64,000 nucleotides of DNA, from positions 81,060,705-81,124,704 of the forward strand of contig CP136067.1 of the NCBI GenBank assembly GCA_032622095.1, given 5' to 3'. The stretch is from Siphonodentalium dalli. Its lineage: Eukaryota > Mollusca > Scaphopoda > Gadilida > Siphonodentaliidae. The position numbers and the translations under genes are program-made. Positions 23,465 through 35,824 of this stretch are shown here, one piece after another (position 1 is the first letter of the stretch; each line of letters opens with the position of its first letter). A model generated the notes under the pieces. That model saw only the letters and a list, made by a program, of their open reading frames with translations, had not been told where the DNA came from and searched no databases.

Positions 23465-23965
23465 AACCCTTTCGACTTAGAACATTTCAACATTTTTTAA
23501 TTTCTTGAACAAAGCGGCATCGACTTGCCACGTTTTCGGGGGACACTGTGGTCGGCCGACCTTTTATTAATTATTGAAGTGATTTGCCTTAAACGCTCAT
23601 TAAATTATCACTTGATTAACCACCGCAGTGCCATTTTTTGTGACTGAGAGTGGAGAACGGGTGGTCTGAGCTTCTCCAAAAACGCGACGCCGACGGTGTC
23701 CGTGGGATTTTACCCTTAGATATGAAGTTTGAACTCAATCAAGCCAGCCGTTTTCGATTCTATAAAGGAGACAGACAGACAAACAGGTCTTCAAATTATA
23801 TACACATAATTGTTGGTTTCGAACTAGCCATGTCCGTTTAAGGCAAATCACTTCAATAATTAATAAAAGGTCGGACGACCACAGTGTCCCCCGAAAACGT
23901 GGCAAGTCGATGCCGCTTTGTTCAAGAAATAAAAAAATGTTGAAATGTTCTAAGTCGAAAGGGTT
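23465..23965. mobile_element. Fold-back element with 131-bp arms around a repeat insert
   Basis: AACCCTTTCGACTTAGAACA (23465) is mirrored at 23946-23965. The arms run through GGCATCGACTTGCCACG and GGGGGACACTGTGGTCG to CTTAAACG. The ~240-bp centre holds a dispersed repeat with GACAGACAGACAAAC tail (23690-23790). The right arm alone recurs at 61128-61220. Duplicated at 28841-29341. Confidence 0.75.
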
Positions 23966-24099
23966 AATAATTCCGTAAAAAAAAAAAAATTCCGTCATCT
24001 ATATACATGTTGTACATCTCCAATATGTTGGTATAAACAATACTCTGAAGTTTCAAATAACTACGATCAAAACTGTAGGAGGAGTTGATTACACCATGA

Positions 24100-24625
24100 A
24101 GGTACCCTCATACAGAAAATTATAAAAAAAAATTGTCAAAGTCGAAAGGCCAACAACTCTGGGAAAAATCATTGGATCAAACTCAAATTCGAACTTGACC
24201 GTATTTTGATATGAACGACCCACAAAAAAACAGAATTTCCAATTAAACGATCCAAACTTGAGTTACCATCCGGAAAGCAAAGAAAAAAACAAGAAAAATT
24301 GAATTTTCTAAGTCGAAAAGCCCATAACTCTGTGAAAAATCATCAGATCAAACTCAAATTCGAACTTGATCTGTATTTTGATTATCAATGACTCACACAA
24401 AAATTTTCAATTGAACAGTCCAAACTTGAGTTATCATCCAGAAACCAAAGAAAAAAGTCGAAAAAAGTCCATAACTCCAGGAAAAATCATCGAATTTGAA
24501 CTGAACCTGTATCTTGATATGACTGATGCACAGAAAAACGGTATTTGCAATTAAAGGATCCAAACTTGAGATATCATCTGGAAACCGAAAAAGTGAGAAA
24601 TTTTCTAAGTGAAAAAAAAGTTGAA
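24100..24625 (+). repeat. Three diverged ~150-170 bp modules
   Basis: AACTCTGGGAAAAATCAT (24155), AACTCTGTGAAAAATCAT (24327) and AACTCCAGGAAAAATCAT (24472) begin successive units ending in AACTTGAGTTATCATCC. They share the module skeleton of the satellite that follows. Duplicated at 29476-30000. Confidence 0.65.
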
Positions 24626-25016
24626 ACAAGAGGTGGCATCAAAGATGCTGTGTCTCGTTTTTGGTGGCTTACCGCCGGTGGCTACCGCCAATTGGTGTGC
24701 ATCAGTATCGGTAGACTAATTAATAGGTAAAATCGAAAAATGACTAATTAAGGGCCATAACTCTATCAAATTTTATCGGGCCAGGCTGGTTTTCGAACTC
24801 GTCCGAAATATTCTTGGCAAGTATGTCTATTCCAAATTTTAAACAAATCGTAGGACGTTTGTTGAAGTTATCGCCCTAACGAGCTAAAAATTCACGAAAA
24901 ATGACTAATTAAGGGCCATAACTCTATCAAATTTTATTGGGCCAGGCTGGTTTTCGAACTCGTCCAGGATATTATTGGAAGACACTTATATACCAATTTT
25001 TAGTTGAATCGGATGA

Positions 25017-25040
25017 TGAAAGATGATGATGAAAGATGAT
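25017..25040 (+). repeat. Duplication junction with 13-bp direct repeat
   Basis: GATGAAAGATGAT occurs twice in a row across 25015-25040, between the broken satellite monomer and the broken LINE. GATGA is present at both parental breakpoints, so short homology plus templated insertion is plausible. Confidence 0.8.
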
Positions 25041-25769
25041 GGTGGACTCTTAGATTATCCATCATTCTGTAGCACTTATAATTTACAAATTCCTTTCACA
25101 CACTATCAAGGACTGTTGAATGCGATACCATCCCAATGGAGAGCATGTTTGAGAAATAGTGAGAAACTTGAATCAATTAAAAAAGAAAAAATAGAAATTC
25201 TCGGGAATGCCTTAACACCATGTAAGATTTTTTACCCAATTATTCTTAGACAATATGCTGAAACACCTTCCCACATACAAAAAAAATGGTCTAATAGACT
25301 TGGAATAGCTTTATGTGATTTGGATTGGAAACAAATATATAGGAACCCATATCATATCACAGATGATACTGGCCTGATAAGTTTTCAATACAAAATTAAT
25401 CAAGACATACTTTATACAAATTCAAAATTATTCAAGTGTAAACTGTCAGAAACAGAATTATGCTCTTTTTGTGGGAACACGAAAGAAACAGTTATACATC
25501 TCTTTTGGGATTGCCCCATTTCAAAATCAGTTCTACTTCAACTCCAACATAAGTTAAAAGAAAAGTGTGATATTACATTCGAATTAAAACCAGAGTATAC
25601 TGTCCTAGGTATGCATGGAGATATACATCCCAATGATACCCTTGATATCTGTACAATGCTGTATAGAAAATTTATATACTCATGTAAGATGAGGGCTACC
25701 AACCCAACTATAAATGGACTTCTTGAATTTTTTAAATATTATAAAAGAATTGAAACACATATTCCTTGA
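25023..25769 (+). pseudogene. LINE ORF2 fragment, duplicated copy without 5' flank
   Basis: 248 codons identical in protein to the last 245 codons of the copy at 19541-20392, including the C-x2-C-x8-H-x4-C motif. Its first codons come from the junction sequence. No left target duplication is present because the duplication began inside the LINE, so this copy arose by DNA duplication, not retrotransposition. Confidence 0.85.
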
Positions 25770-28700
25770 ATGATAGAAGTAAAAAATATGGGGAAAGATG
25801 GGAAGCTCTTGAAGCAATTCTTAGCAATTGAAAACAAGGCAATATCTACTTCTCAGTGAAGCTATTACTCAAACATGCTCATAATATGGATTTAATAACT
25901 CCCCCCCACGACAGTTCAGAAATAAGCGATCATAAGTATCCACGTTTCACAAATACACTGATTATCCACAAAAAAATAAAAAAATTTACTTGTTTTATAT
26001 TTTGTTACTTTATATCTACAAATTACATGCAATCATATATACATGTATGTTCATATATACCTTAAAATATTTGAAAATGTTATACAATACTGAATAAGAC
26101 TAATGTCACATGATGGAATTTAAAAAATGATCTGAATAAAAAAATATTAAAACAAAAAAAAATTTGTTCCTATCAGATCAAAAATGGTTGATTTATCGAA
26201 GCATGCATGAATTCTATGTCAAAGGGCCATCACTCCATTAAAAAATATCGGATCAAACCCATATTCGAATTCGATATGTATTTTGGGCTGAGAAACTCGC
26301 ATACCAAATTTGGTTCCGATCAGATAAAAAAAATTTGAGTTATGGCAGCATGCATGAATTCTATGTCAAAGGGCCATCACTCCATTAAAAAATATCGGAT
26401 CAAACCCATATTCGAACTCGATCTGTATTTGTTGCCGAGAAATTCATATACAAAATTTGGTTCCGATCAGATAGAAAATATTTCAGTTATCGCACCATGC
26501 GTAAAGTGTCTACAGACAGACAGACAGACGGATGGACTAACGACGAGTAATCAATCCGGACGTCGACACTATGTTTACCATACTATGGTATGGGTAAACA
26601 CAAAAACTGTTACAGTGATTTGGCACCAAACAACACTAATCGTATGGTAAGTACAAATATTTTAGTCTTAATATGATTTTCAGAATATTTTTTCAATGAT
26701 TTGACCTTCTCCAATGTCTACCTTCAAGTTTTGATTAACTTTGGTATCTAATATGACTAATTGGACTTTTATCAGTAATTCCATTGTTCATATTAAACAA
26801 TGATTTGATTAAAATAAGAACAAAGTCAATCTATTATTTCATCCACTCTTTGATGGTTGCTTTACAGACTTGTATGTTATTTTGCACGAACCCATTTTGA
26901 CAGCCTTGAGTCCCTTTAACCCTTTCATGATGGAGCTGCTCTGGTTCAGCAATAAAGATCCTGTGCCAGTGCATTCTCTTATATATGCGAGTCTCCCATA
27001 GGGAGCCTCCCATATATAAGAGAATGCACTGGCTTATAAGATCAAGGTAAATATTGTTAGGCCAATGCATTCTCTTATATATGCGAGGCGCCCTATGGGC
27101 GACTCTCATATAAAAGAGAATGCATTGGCACAGGGTTTTCAAAAAAATTCAGGAAGCTCCAGTCATGAAAGTGTAAAACGCTAATAATGTTTGTTGTTGA
27201 ACTTATTAGTAAAGCATCTTCACAAATGAATCAAGTAACTCATAATTTATGTATTCAGTTATCAAAAGGTTAAAGTCACATGGCTGATTGGGCTCCAAAA
27301 TGCACCTATTAATATTCGCTTTTGAATTTTCCCTGTATCAAAATAGGTTGATAAATACTTGAACTACCTTTCTACAAGCAACTAATATATGTCCCAGAGA
27401 GACGCATTGAAGTCATAAAAAATACAACTTTGAACACGTGATTGAGTCCAAAAAAACCACAGCCATTTGAATTTAAAGGAATGTCCAGAAAAGGTATATT
27501 GCATTAGCTTAACCCTTTACCCAACAGAACGGCCCCGTGCCAATGCATTCTCTTATATATGCGAGTCGACCATAGGTCGCCTCGCATATATAAGAGAATG
27601 CATTGGCTTAACACATATTAAAAATGATAAAATTGTTAAAGAATGTAGAAAAATATTATAAAAATTGTTAAAAAATGTAAGAACAAATTATAAAATTGTT
27701 AAAGAATGTAAGAAAAATGCCAATGCATTCTCTTATATATGCGAGGCGACCTATGGTCGACTCGCATATATAAGAGAATGCATTGGCACAGGGCATAACT
27801 GTAACCATCACAATGTGGTCAATGAACCGGTTCCAATGATATCCATATTTGTATGGTGTTATTGAGACAGACCCAAGATAATTTAGGCTGTTGAAGCTTT
27901 ATTTATTTAATTACCCATAATTCTGCTGTGGATAAGGAGTTGATTATTTAGGGCATTACTGTAGGATCTTAAACGTTTGAGAGTGAAGCAGCTCGAGATT
28001 TCCTTCTCATGGTCTACAGCTGCAATTTTTATGTGAACGCTGACAAAAAACTGAACAGGGACTTAACGAATCAATCTCAATTTTATCGAAAACTATAAGA
28101 AACAAAACACGTAACATCAGTGCTATATTAATGAATTTGTTTGGAAATCTTCCGCGTATGTATGAAATTGGCCACAACAATAAGCAATGCCTAGGGAAAA
28201 GCCACAACATTAAATTTGCAATGGGACATTTTCCTTAATTTCTTACCAAATTATATATACACTAGCCGATGAGCCCGAAGTTGTCCGGGCTATTCAAAAA
28301 CCAAATTTCAAGTCGATAGCTCCACCCGTTTCCGAGATCTGGTCTGCGCATGCGCGAAGCTGGCGTCGCACGAGCTCGGCGACCCGATAAAATTCGTATC
28401 CGGGGCAAGATACATTCACATAGCAAATTTCAAGTCGATAGCTCCACCCGTTTCCGAGATCTCGTCTGCGCATGCGCGAAGCGGGCGCCGCATGGGCTCG
28501 CCAATACGACAACGTCGACCGCCTGGTCAAACTACACACACGTACCAAGTTTCATCCTGGTCAAACTACACACACGTACCAAGTTTCGTCCCGATCGAAT
28601 TGTGAGTGTTGCATGGTTTGTAACCGGGATTTCTGAGAAGCATTATGCCTATATCCACACTAACTACCCCCCTAAGCCCTGACCTAAGTGTCATACATAC

Positions 28701-30392
28701 TATAACAATGATGCTGAACACTTTGAGGCAATTATATTGCAGAAATGTTGTAAGAGTACTATGGCCCGTATATCTCTCTGCAGATGCTAATAACGTTGAA
28801 TGGTAAACAAACGCTCTTTATAGCGATGCGTCAAATGGTAAACCCTTTCGACTTAGAACATTTCAACATTTTTTAATTTCTTGAACAAAGCGGCATCGAC
28901 TTGCCACGTTTTCGGGGGACACTGTGGTCGGCCGACCTTTTATTAATTATTGAAGTGATTTGCCTTAAACGCTCATTAAATTATCACTTGATTAACCACC
29001 GCAGTGCCATTTTTTGTGACTGAGAGTGGAGAACGGGTGGTCTGAGCTTCTCCAAAAACGCGACGCCGACGGTGTCCGTGGGATTTTACCCTTAGATATG
29101 AAGTTTGAACTCAATCAAGCCAGCCGTTTTCGATTCTATAAAGGAGACAGACAGACAAACAGGTCTTCAAATTATATACACATAATTGTTGGTTTCGAAC
29201 TAGCCATGTCCGTTTAAGGCAAATCACTTCAATAATTAATAAAAGGTCGGACGACCACAGTGTCCCCCGAAAACGTGGCAAGTCGATGCCGCTTTGTTCA
29301 AGAAATAAAAAAATGTTGAAATGTTCTAAGTCGAAAGGGTTAATAATTCCGTAAAAAAAAAAAAATTCCGTCATCTATATACATGTTGTACATCTCCAAT
29401 ATGTTGGTATAAACAATACTCTGAAGTTTCAAATAACTACGATCAAAACTGTAGGAGGAGTTGATTACACCATGAAGGTACCCTCATACAGAAAATTATA
29501 AAAAAAAATTGTCAAAGTCGAAAGGCCAACAACTCTGGGAAAAATCATTGGATCAAACTCAAATTCGAACTTGACCGTATTTTGATATGAACGACCCACA
29601 AAAAAACAGAATTTCCAATTAAACGATCCAAACTTGAGTTACCATCCGGAAAGCAAAGAAAAAAACAAGAAAAATTGAATTTTCTAAGTCGAAAAGCCCA
29701 TAACTCTGTGAAAAATCATCAGATCAAACTCAAATTCGAACTTGATCTGTATTTTGATTATCAATGACTCACACAAAAATTTTCAATTGAACAGTCCAAA
29801 CTTGAGTTATCATCCAGAAACCAAAGAAAAAAGTCGAAAAAAGTCCATAACTCCAGGAAAAATCATCGAATTTGAACTGAACCTGTATCTTGATATGACT
29901 GATGCACAGAAAAACGGTATTTGCAATTAAAGGATCCAAACTTGAGATATCATCTGGAAACCGAAAAAGTGAGAAATTTTCTAAGTGAAAAAAAAGTTGA
30001 AACAAGAGGTGGCATCAAAGATGCTGTGTCTCGTTTTTGGTGGCTTACCGCCGGTGGCTACCGCCAATTGGTGTGCATCAGTATCGGTAGACTAATTAAT
30101 AGGTAAAATCGAAAAATGACTAATTAAGGGCCATAACTCTATCAAATTTTATCGGGCCAGGCTGGTTTTCGAACTCGTCCGAAATATTCTTGGCAAGTAT
30201 GTCTATTCCAAATTTTAAACAAATCGTAGGACGTTTGTTGAAGTTATCGCCCTAACGAGCTAAAAATTCACGAAAAATGACTAATTAAGGGCCATAACTC
30301 TATCAAATTTTATTGGGCCAGGCTGGTTTTCGAACTCGTCCAGGATATTATTGGAAGACACTTATATACCAATTTTTAGTTGAATCGGATGA
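25028..30392 (+). repeat. 5.4-kb tandem duplication, copy 2
   Basis: Holds the second set of elements: piggyBac-like 26916-27176 and 27510-27909, MITE fragment 27910-27961, GC-rich repeat 28268-28666, fold-back 28841-29341. Unlike copy 1, it continues naturally into the satellite array at its right edge, whereas copy 1 keeps the natural left flank. Confidence 0.95.
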
Positions 30393-32555
30393 CGTTTGTT
30401 GAAGTTATCGCGCTAACGAGCTCAAAATTCGTACAAAATGACTACTTAAGGATCATAACTCTATCAAATTTTATCGGACCAGGCCGGTTTTCTAACTCGT
30501 CCGAGGTATTCTTGGGAGACACCTATATATAAAAATTTCAATCAAATAGGATGATGTTTGTTAAATTATCGCGCTAACGAGCTGAAATTTTTTGAAAAAA
30601 TGACTAATTAAGGGCTATAACTCTATCAAATTTTATCGGACCTGGCCGGTTTTCGAACTCGACCGAGATATTCTTGGGAGACACCTATATACCAAATTTC
30701 AATCAAATCGGATAATGTTTGTTGAAGTTATCGCGCTAACAAGCTCAAAATTCGTGAAAAATGACTAATTAAGGGCCATAACTCTATCAAATTTTATCGG
30801 ACCAGGTCGGTTTTCGAACTCGTCCAAGATATTCTTGGGAGACACCTATATACCAAATTTCAATCAAATCGGATAACGTTTGTTGAAGTTATCGCGCTAA
30901 CGAGCTGAAAATTCGTAAAAAATGACTAATTAAGGGCCATAACTCTATCAAATTTTATCGGGCCAGGCTGGTTTTCGAACTCGTCCGAAATATTCTTGGC
31001 AAGTATGTCTATTCCAAATTTTAAACAAATCGAAGGACGTTTGTTGAAGTTATCGTCCTAACGAGCTAAAAATTCACGAAAAATGACTAATTAAGGGCCA
31101 TAACTCTATCAAATTTTATTGGGCCAGGCTGGTTTTCGAACTCGTCCAGGATATTATTGGAAGACACTTATATACCAATTTTTAGTTGAATCGGATGACG
31201 TTTGTTGAAGTTATCGCGCTAACGAGCTCAAAATTCGTACAAAATGACTACTTAAGGATCATAACTCTATCAAATTTTATCGGACCAGGCCGGTTTTCTA
31301 ACTCGTCCGAGGTATTCTTGGGAGACACCTATATATAAAAATTTCAATCAAATAGGATGATGTTTGTTAAATTATCGCGCTAATGAGCTGAAATTTTTTG
31401 AAAAAATGACTAATTAAGGGCTATAACTCAATCAAATTTTATCGGACCTGGCCGGTTTTCGAACTCGACCGAGATATTCTTGGGAGACACCTATATACCA
31501 AATTTCAATCAAATCGGATAATGTTTGTTGAAGTTATCGCGCTAACAAGCTCAAAATTCGTGAAAAATGACTAATTAAGGGCCATAACTCTATCAAATTT
31601 TATCGGACCAGGTCGGTTTTCGAACTCGTCCAAGATATTCTTGGGAGACACCTATATACCAAATTTAAATCAAATCGGATAACGTTTGTTGAAGTTATCG
31701 CGCTAACAAGCTGAAAATTCGTAAAAAATGACTAATTAAGGGCCATAACTCTATCAAATTTTATCGGGCCAGGCTGGTTTTCGAACTCGTCCGAAATATT
31801 CTTGGCAAGTATGTCTATTCCAAATTTTAAACAAATCGAAGGACGTTTGTTGAAGTTATCGTCCTAATGAGCTAAAAATTCACGAAAAATGACTAATTAA
31901 GGGCCATAACTCTATCAAATTTTATTGGGCCAGGCTGGTTTTCGAACTCGTCCAGGATATTATTGGAAGACACTTATATACCAATTTTTAGTTGAATCGG
32001 ATGACGTTTGTTGAAGTTATCGCGCTAACGAGCTCAAAATTCGTACAAAATGACTACTTAAGGACCATAACTCTATCAAATTTTATCGGACCAGGCCGGT
32101 TTTCGAACACGTCCAAGATATTCTTGGGAGACACCTATATACCAAATTTCAATCAAATCGGATAACGTTTGTTGATGTTATCGCGCTAACGAGCTGAAAA
32201 TTCGTGAAAAATGACTAATTATGGGCCATAACTCTATCAAATTTTATCGGACCAGGCCGGTTTTCGAACTCGTTTGAGATATTCTTGGGAGACACCTATA
32301 TCCCAAATTGTTGAAGTTGTTGCGCTAACGAGCCTAAAATCAGTGAAAAATGGCAAAGGGCCATAACTCTGTAATAAATGTGCGGACGAACCCGATTTTT
32401 TGTCTGCAGCTTACGTGCATGGATATGTACTCACACACCAAAATTTTTTTAATCCGTCAATAAACGGTTGAGTTATAAGCAAAACAGGCCGCCCGCCCGC
32501 CCGTCCGCCGTCCCTCATCAAACTATAAGTCAAGTTTTGGAAACAAAACTCAACT
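30001..32555 (+). mobile_element. Repeat-bearing element expanded into a satellite array (family vii)
   Basis: Starts AACAAGAGGTGGCATCAAAG, has a ~110-bp head, then about 14 monomers of 161 bp, a diverged unit, a GCCCGCCCGCCCGTCCG microsatellite (32489-32513) and a hairpin at 32528-32555 (AGTTTTG-GAAA-CAAAACT core). This is the same plan as the shorter elements at 10356 and 59131 with a longer core. Confidence 0.6.
30117..32372 (+). repeat. 161-bp satellite with 5-monomer (806-bp) higher-order repeat
   Basis: Monomers start (TGACTA) at 30117, 30278, 30439, 30601, 30762, 30923, 31084, 31245, 31407, 31568, 31729, 31890, 32051 and 32212. Types A-E recur in order: A at 30117/30923/31729, B at 30278/31084/31890, C at 30439/31245, D at 30601/31407, E at 30762/31568. 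Same-type monomers differ at only a few bases and share private variants, such as TATATAAAAATTTC in C and GGGCTATAACTC in D; different types differ much more. Two further monomers (A, partial B) are in duplication copy 1 at 24741-25016. Confidence 0.95.
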
Positions 32556-32924
32556 AAAAAGGGAAATAACTCCATAAAAGAACAACAGATCAAACCGAGA
32601 ATTGCAGAGCACCTGTGTGATTGGTTGAGACACATACATACCAAGTTTCAATCAAATCGGATGATCATTACTGGAGTTATAACTCTGGACGGAGCTGATT
32701 ACAAAATAAATTTTACGGGGGACAACAAGAGGCATCGGATCTTCCAAGAAACATCTTTTACATGTCATTTTGACAGAACTTAGGGGCGACATCATAACTA
32801 TTTTGGGAGTTTTCTAGTAATTTCCCATTTTTTTCCGCAATTTTTTTTCGCTATTCCAAAATCTTACCGAAAGTGAAAACATCAATTACGTTCCGGTAAT
32901 GCAGAGTTTGTTTTCGGTAATTAC
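32556..32924 (+). repeat. Diverged repeat module and ACAAGAG start
   Basis: One unit with AAATAACTCCATAAAAGAAC and CATACCAAGTTTCAATCAAA, then GGGGGACAACAAGAGGCATC at about 32717, the start motif of another repeat element whose body is not recognisable. Confidence 0.4.
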
Positions 32925-33189
32925 CGGAGAAATCGGTACAGATTTAAGAGAATTCAGTCGATATTAAGGTTTGGGTGGTATAGATTAGCATCTAAGCAAA
33001 GAAATTCCAAACATTTGGCTCCATGTTCAGACTTCTTGGTTATAAAGTGCATATTCTGACACTAATCAATAAAAAGATAAATTATATAAGGTGTCTGCAG
33101 TGGAATAAAAAGAAATGTATGAGGTCATTCGTTAAGTCGATATCATCATACCAATTCATGCACCATTATAAAATCTGTTTGAAAATTAT
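32925..33189. repeat. Local duplicate A (copy at 36377-36641)
   Basis: 265 bp from CGGAGAAATCGGTACAGATT to GAAAATTAT, repeated 3,452 bp downstream with very few changes. Confidence 0.9.
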
Positions 33190-33920
33190 CACTAAGGTGT
33201 AAAGGCAAGAAAAAAATCTCGTTAGTAAAATCCAATCATCAATCAGTTGGTGAACCTAATAAACACAGATGAAGGAGAGATGTGAAGAGGCTGCCATTAG
33301 CATGTCAGAAACATCACAAAACTCTTGCTTAAGACTTAAAGCTGCAATTAAACCATGTGAAGTTTTGTCAGACACCACCAGACCAGTAATCATTACAACT
33401 ATAATGTTACCAAGGGCGTTCCAATAAAAGCAATCACTTGCCATGGATTTCAAATGTGGAAAATAAAAATCTGATTCACCTCACGTATTATATATTAAAT
33501 TCTAAAATCTTGAGTGATGAATGTCTGTTGTGTGATAAAATTTGGAGATTGCATTCAAGTTGGGTTATTATGCACAGACAGTAGATGTGATGCAAAGGAA
33601 TGCATTATTTAATTTTCTTCAGATGCACGTTTAATTCTTAAACTTAGAAGTTCTGTAAGTAATTATAACACTCATTTTAACAATTTCAACATAAATAAAA
33701 GGCCGCTAGGCCACACATTCCATCCCCCAGATAAGGTCGCTTTATTTGACCATTGGCTTTTTTTTAGAAATAAAAAATTTGATTCTGGGAACAATCATTG
33801 AACAAAACTTTGCTTCCACTGTCTGTGTTGTTACAATGCCTAGTTTTATTTGATTAGACACCAGAATAATCAGTAAATTCTACTATGTCTATGAAGTTAT
33901 AATCTGTAAATCAAAATAAT
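33190..33920. other. No gene recognised
   Basis: A 65-codon minus-strand frame at 33256-33453 has a hydrophobic stretch but a non-ATG start and no family match I know. Left unannotated. Confidence 0.35.
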
Positions 33921-33934
33921 CGGGGAAATGCTCA

Positions 33935-34295
33935 GTCAACAAGGGCCATAACTCAGTAAAAATTAGCAGACCGTACCCATATTCAAACTGGATCTGTATT
34001 TGCGCGAGTCATCAACATACGAAATTTGAAAACAATTGGATAACTACTAGTATAACTGAAGTTATCATCCAGAAACAAAAATAATTGGCAAATTCTATGT
34101 CAACAGGGACCATAACTGGGTAAACTTCGGCAGACATAACACATATTCAAACTTGACCTGTATTTTCATGTGAATAATCCATATACCAAATTTGAAAACC
34201 ATTGGAATACAACAACTAAAGTTATCCTTAGGAAACCATCTGGGACCAACGCATTGACGGATGGCTAGACAGATGCATGACGGTGATATTTATAT
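33935..34295 (+). repeat. Two diverged ~170-bp modules with GACGGATGG tail
   Basis: AGGGCCATAACTCAGTAAAA (33942) and GGGACCATAACTGGGTAAAC (34107) start the units; the tail at 34257 is GACGGATGGCTAGACAGATG. Confidence 0.6.
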
Positions 34296-34410
34296 AGTGA
34301 AAAGAACACACACCACAACTGTCCCATTATTTATCTCAATTGGAAGTGAGTATGCTTGTAAATGTGAGCATGTCATTTTCAATGTATGTGTCCTTTCTCC
34401 TGTTTAATAA

Positions 34411-34960
34411 CATTTTTATGTTTACCCATACCATATTATGTTAAACATAGTGTCAACGTCCGGATTGACCACTAATTGTTCGTCCGTCTGACCATAGACA
34501 CTTTACGACTAATGTGATAACTGAAACATTTTCTATCCGATCGGAAGCAAATTTGGTATGTGAGTTTCTCAGCCCAAAATACAGATCGAGTTCGAATATG
34601 GGTTTGATCAGAGTTTTTTTTTAACGGAGTTATGGCCCTTTTTCGACTTAGAATTCACGGGTGCTACGATAAATCAAAAAAAAAATTATCTGATCGGAAC
34701 CAAATTTGGTATGTGAGTTTCTCCACCTAAAATACAGTTCGAGTTCGAATATGGGTTTAATCAGATTATTTTTAATGGAGTTATAGCCCTTTGACATAGA
34801 ATTCATGCATGCTTCGATAAATCAACCAGTTTTCATCTGATAGGAACCAAATTTTGTATGTGAGTTTCTCAACTCAAAATACAGGTCCAGTTTGAATATG
34901 GGTTAGATCCTGTTTTTTATACCATAGTTATGGCCCCTTTTTAACTAAGAATTGAACAGA
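34411..34960 (-). mobile_element. Family ii repeat-bearing element, uninterrupted
   Basis: On the minus strand: modules, then a short GACGGACGAAC microsatellite, then the terminal hairpin (34420-34446 on the plus strand). About 34845-34880 is the unoccupied equivalent of the LINE insertion point at 19538. Confidence 0.7.
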
Positions 34961-35580
34961 TTTGAGATTTTTATGCTCACAATATATAACCATAGTAGCT
35001 TACAATTAATTACCTGTGATATCAGTTAGCTCTAAGAGAGAGATACGAGATAAACCTGTATTATTGGAATTAGAGTTAGAAAGGTGTAACCCATTCATGA
35101 ATCAATGGATTCTCCCATTCAGTTCTAAAAGTATAAATTGGAATAGTCTACTGTTCATTTGTAGGGATGTTCTCAGAATTTGAGCAGACAGAGAGAACCG
35201 CATTTAGTAGCACTAGTTTTATAAAGTTACACAATCCTATGATATCTGATGCTCACTGCTGCACATATAAAATGACTTTAATAACCAACTGTTGTTTATT
35301 GCATTTCCAAAGTGTGTGGACAGTGTTGGCCCAGGGTATATAAACTCCAACATCTCTGGTTTAGCCTATCAATGCAGTGTTCAAGTGACATACCTGGTAC
35401 AGTCCCCTAATTTTATAGAGTTAAAATTGTTAACCCTGGTCATCAATTTTATGCTTTTGTATATTTTTCATGTAATCATTCTCCTATTATATCCCCTTCA
35501 CTTGTATGGATTTTTGTAGTTAAAATGAACCCTTCTCAACATTCCTGATACTTAGTAGAAATACCTTTCATCTGAAATAT
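34961..35580. other. No gene; one diverged piggyBac-like end
   Basis: TGTAACCCATTCATGAATCA near 35085 followed by TCTCCCATTCAGTTCTAAAA resembles the ends at 51996 and 38508. Otherwise unremarkable. Confidence 0.4.
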
Positions 35581-35596
35581 CTCATTTTATTGAGAT

Positions 35597-35700
35597 GTAT
35601 GTAAATTTGGTATGTGAGTTTCTCAGCCCAAAATACAGATAGAGTTCGAATTTGGGTTTGATTCATTTTTTAAAACAGAGTTATGGCTTATGGATTTTCG
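35597..35700 (-). repeat. Single family ii module
   Basis: AAATTTGGTATGTGAGTTTC followed by CAGCCCAAAATACAGATAGA matches the minus-strand modules at 34550-34640. Confidence 0.65.
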
Positions 35701-35824
35701 TGTCCAAACTGAAAATAGCTGATCACTATCACCAAGGTATGGGTTAAACATATTGTGATCGGCCTCTCGTTTTCTTTATTTAAAGACATATTATGAACTT
35801 GTTCATGTGCGCAAAACTGATAAG

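Larger units (their letters stand above)
19650..25016 (+). repeat. 5.4-kb tandem duplication, copy 1
   Basis: Matches 25028-30392 with an offset of 5377, dropping to 5376 after a one-base indel near 22072. Only two substitutions (20525 region, 20776 region) and that indel were noticed. The left edge lies inside the LINE ORF; the right edge lies inside a 161-bp satellite monomer. It contains the 3' part of the LINE, two piggyBac-like elements, a MITE fragment and a fold-back element. Confidence 0.95.

Noticed and set aside
30117..32372. CRISPR-like regular spacing
   Set aside because: The whole 161-bp unit is repeated, with no unique spacers; it is a satellite.
33256..33453. 65-codon minus frame with a hydrophobic stretch
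   Set aside because: Starts at TTG, no splice sites or family match; could be an exon but cannot be supported.
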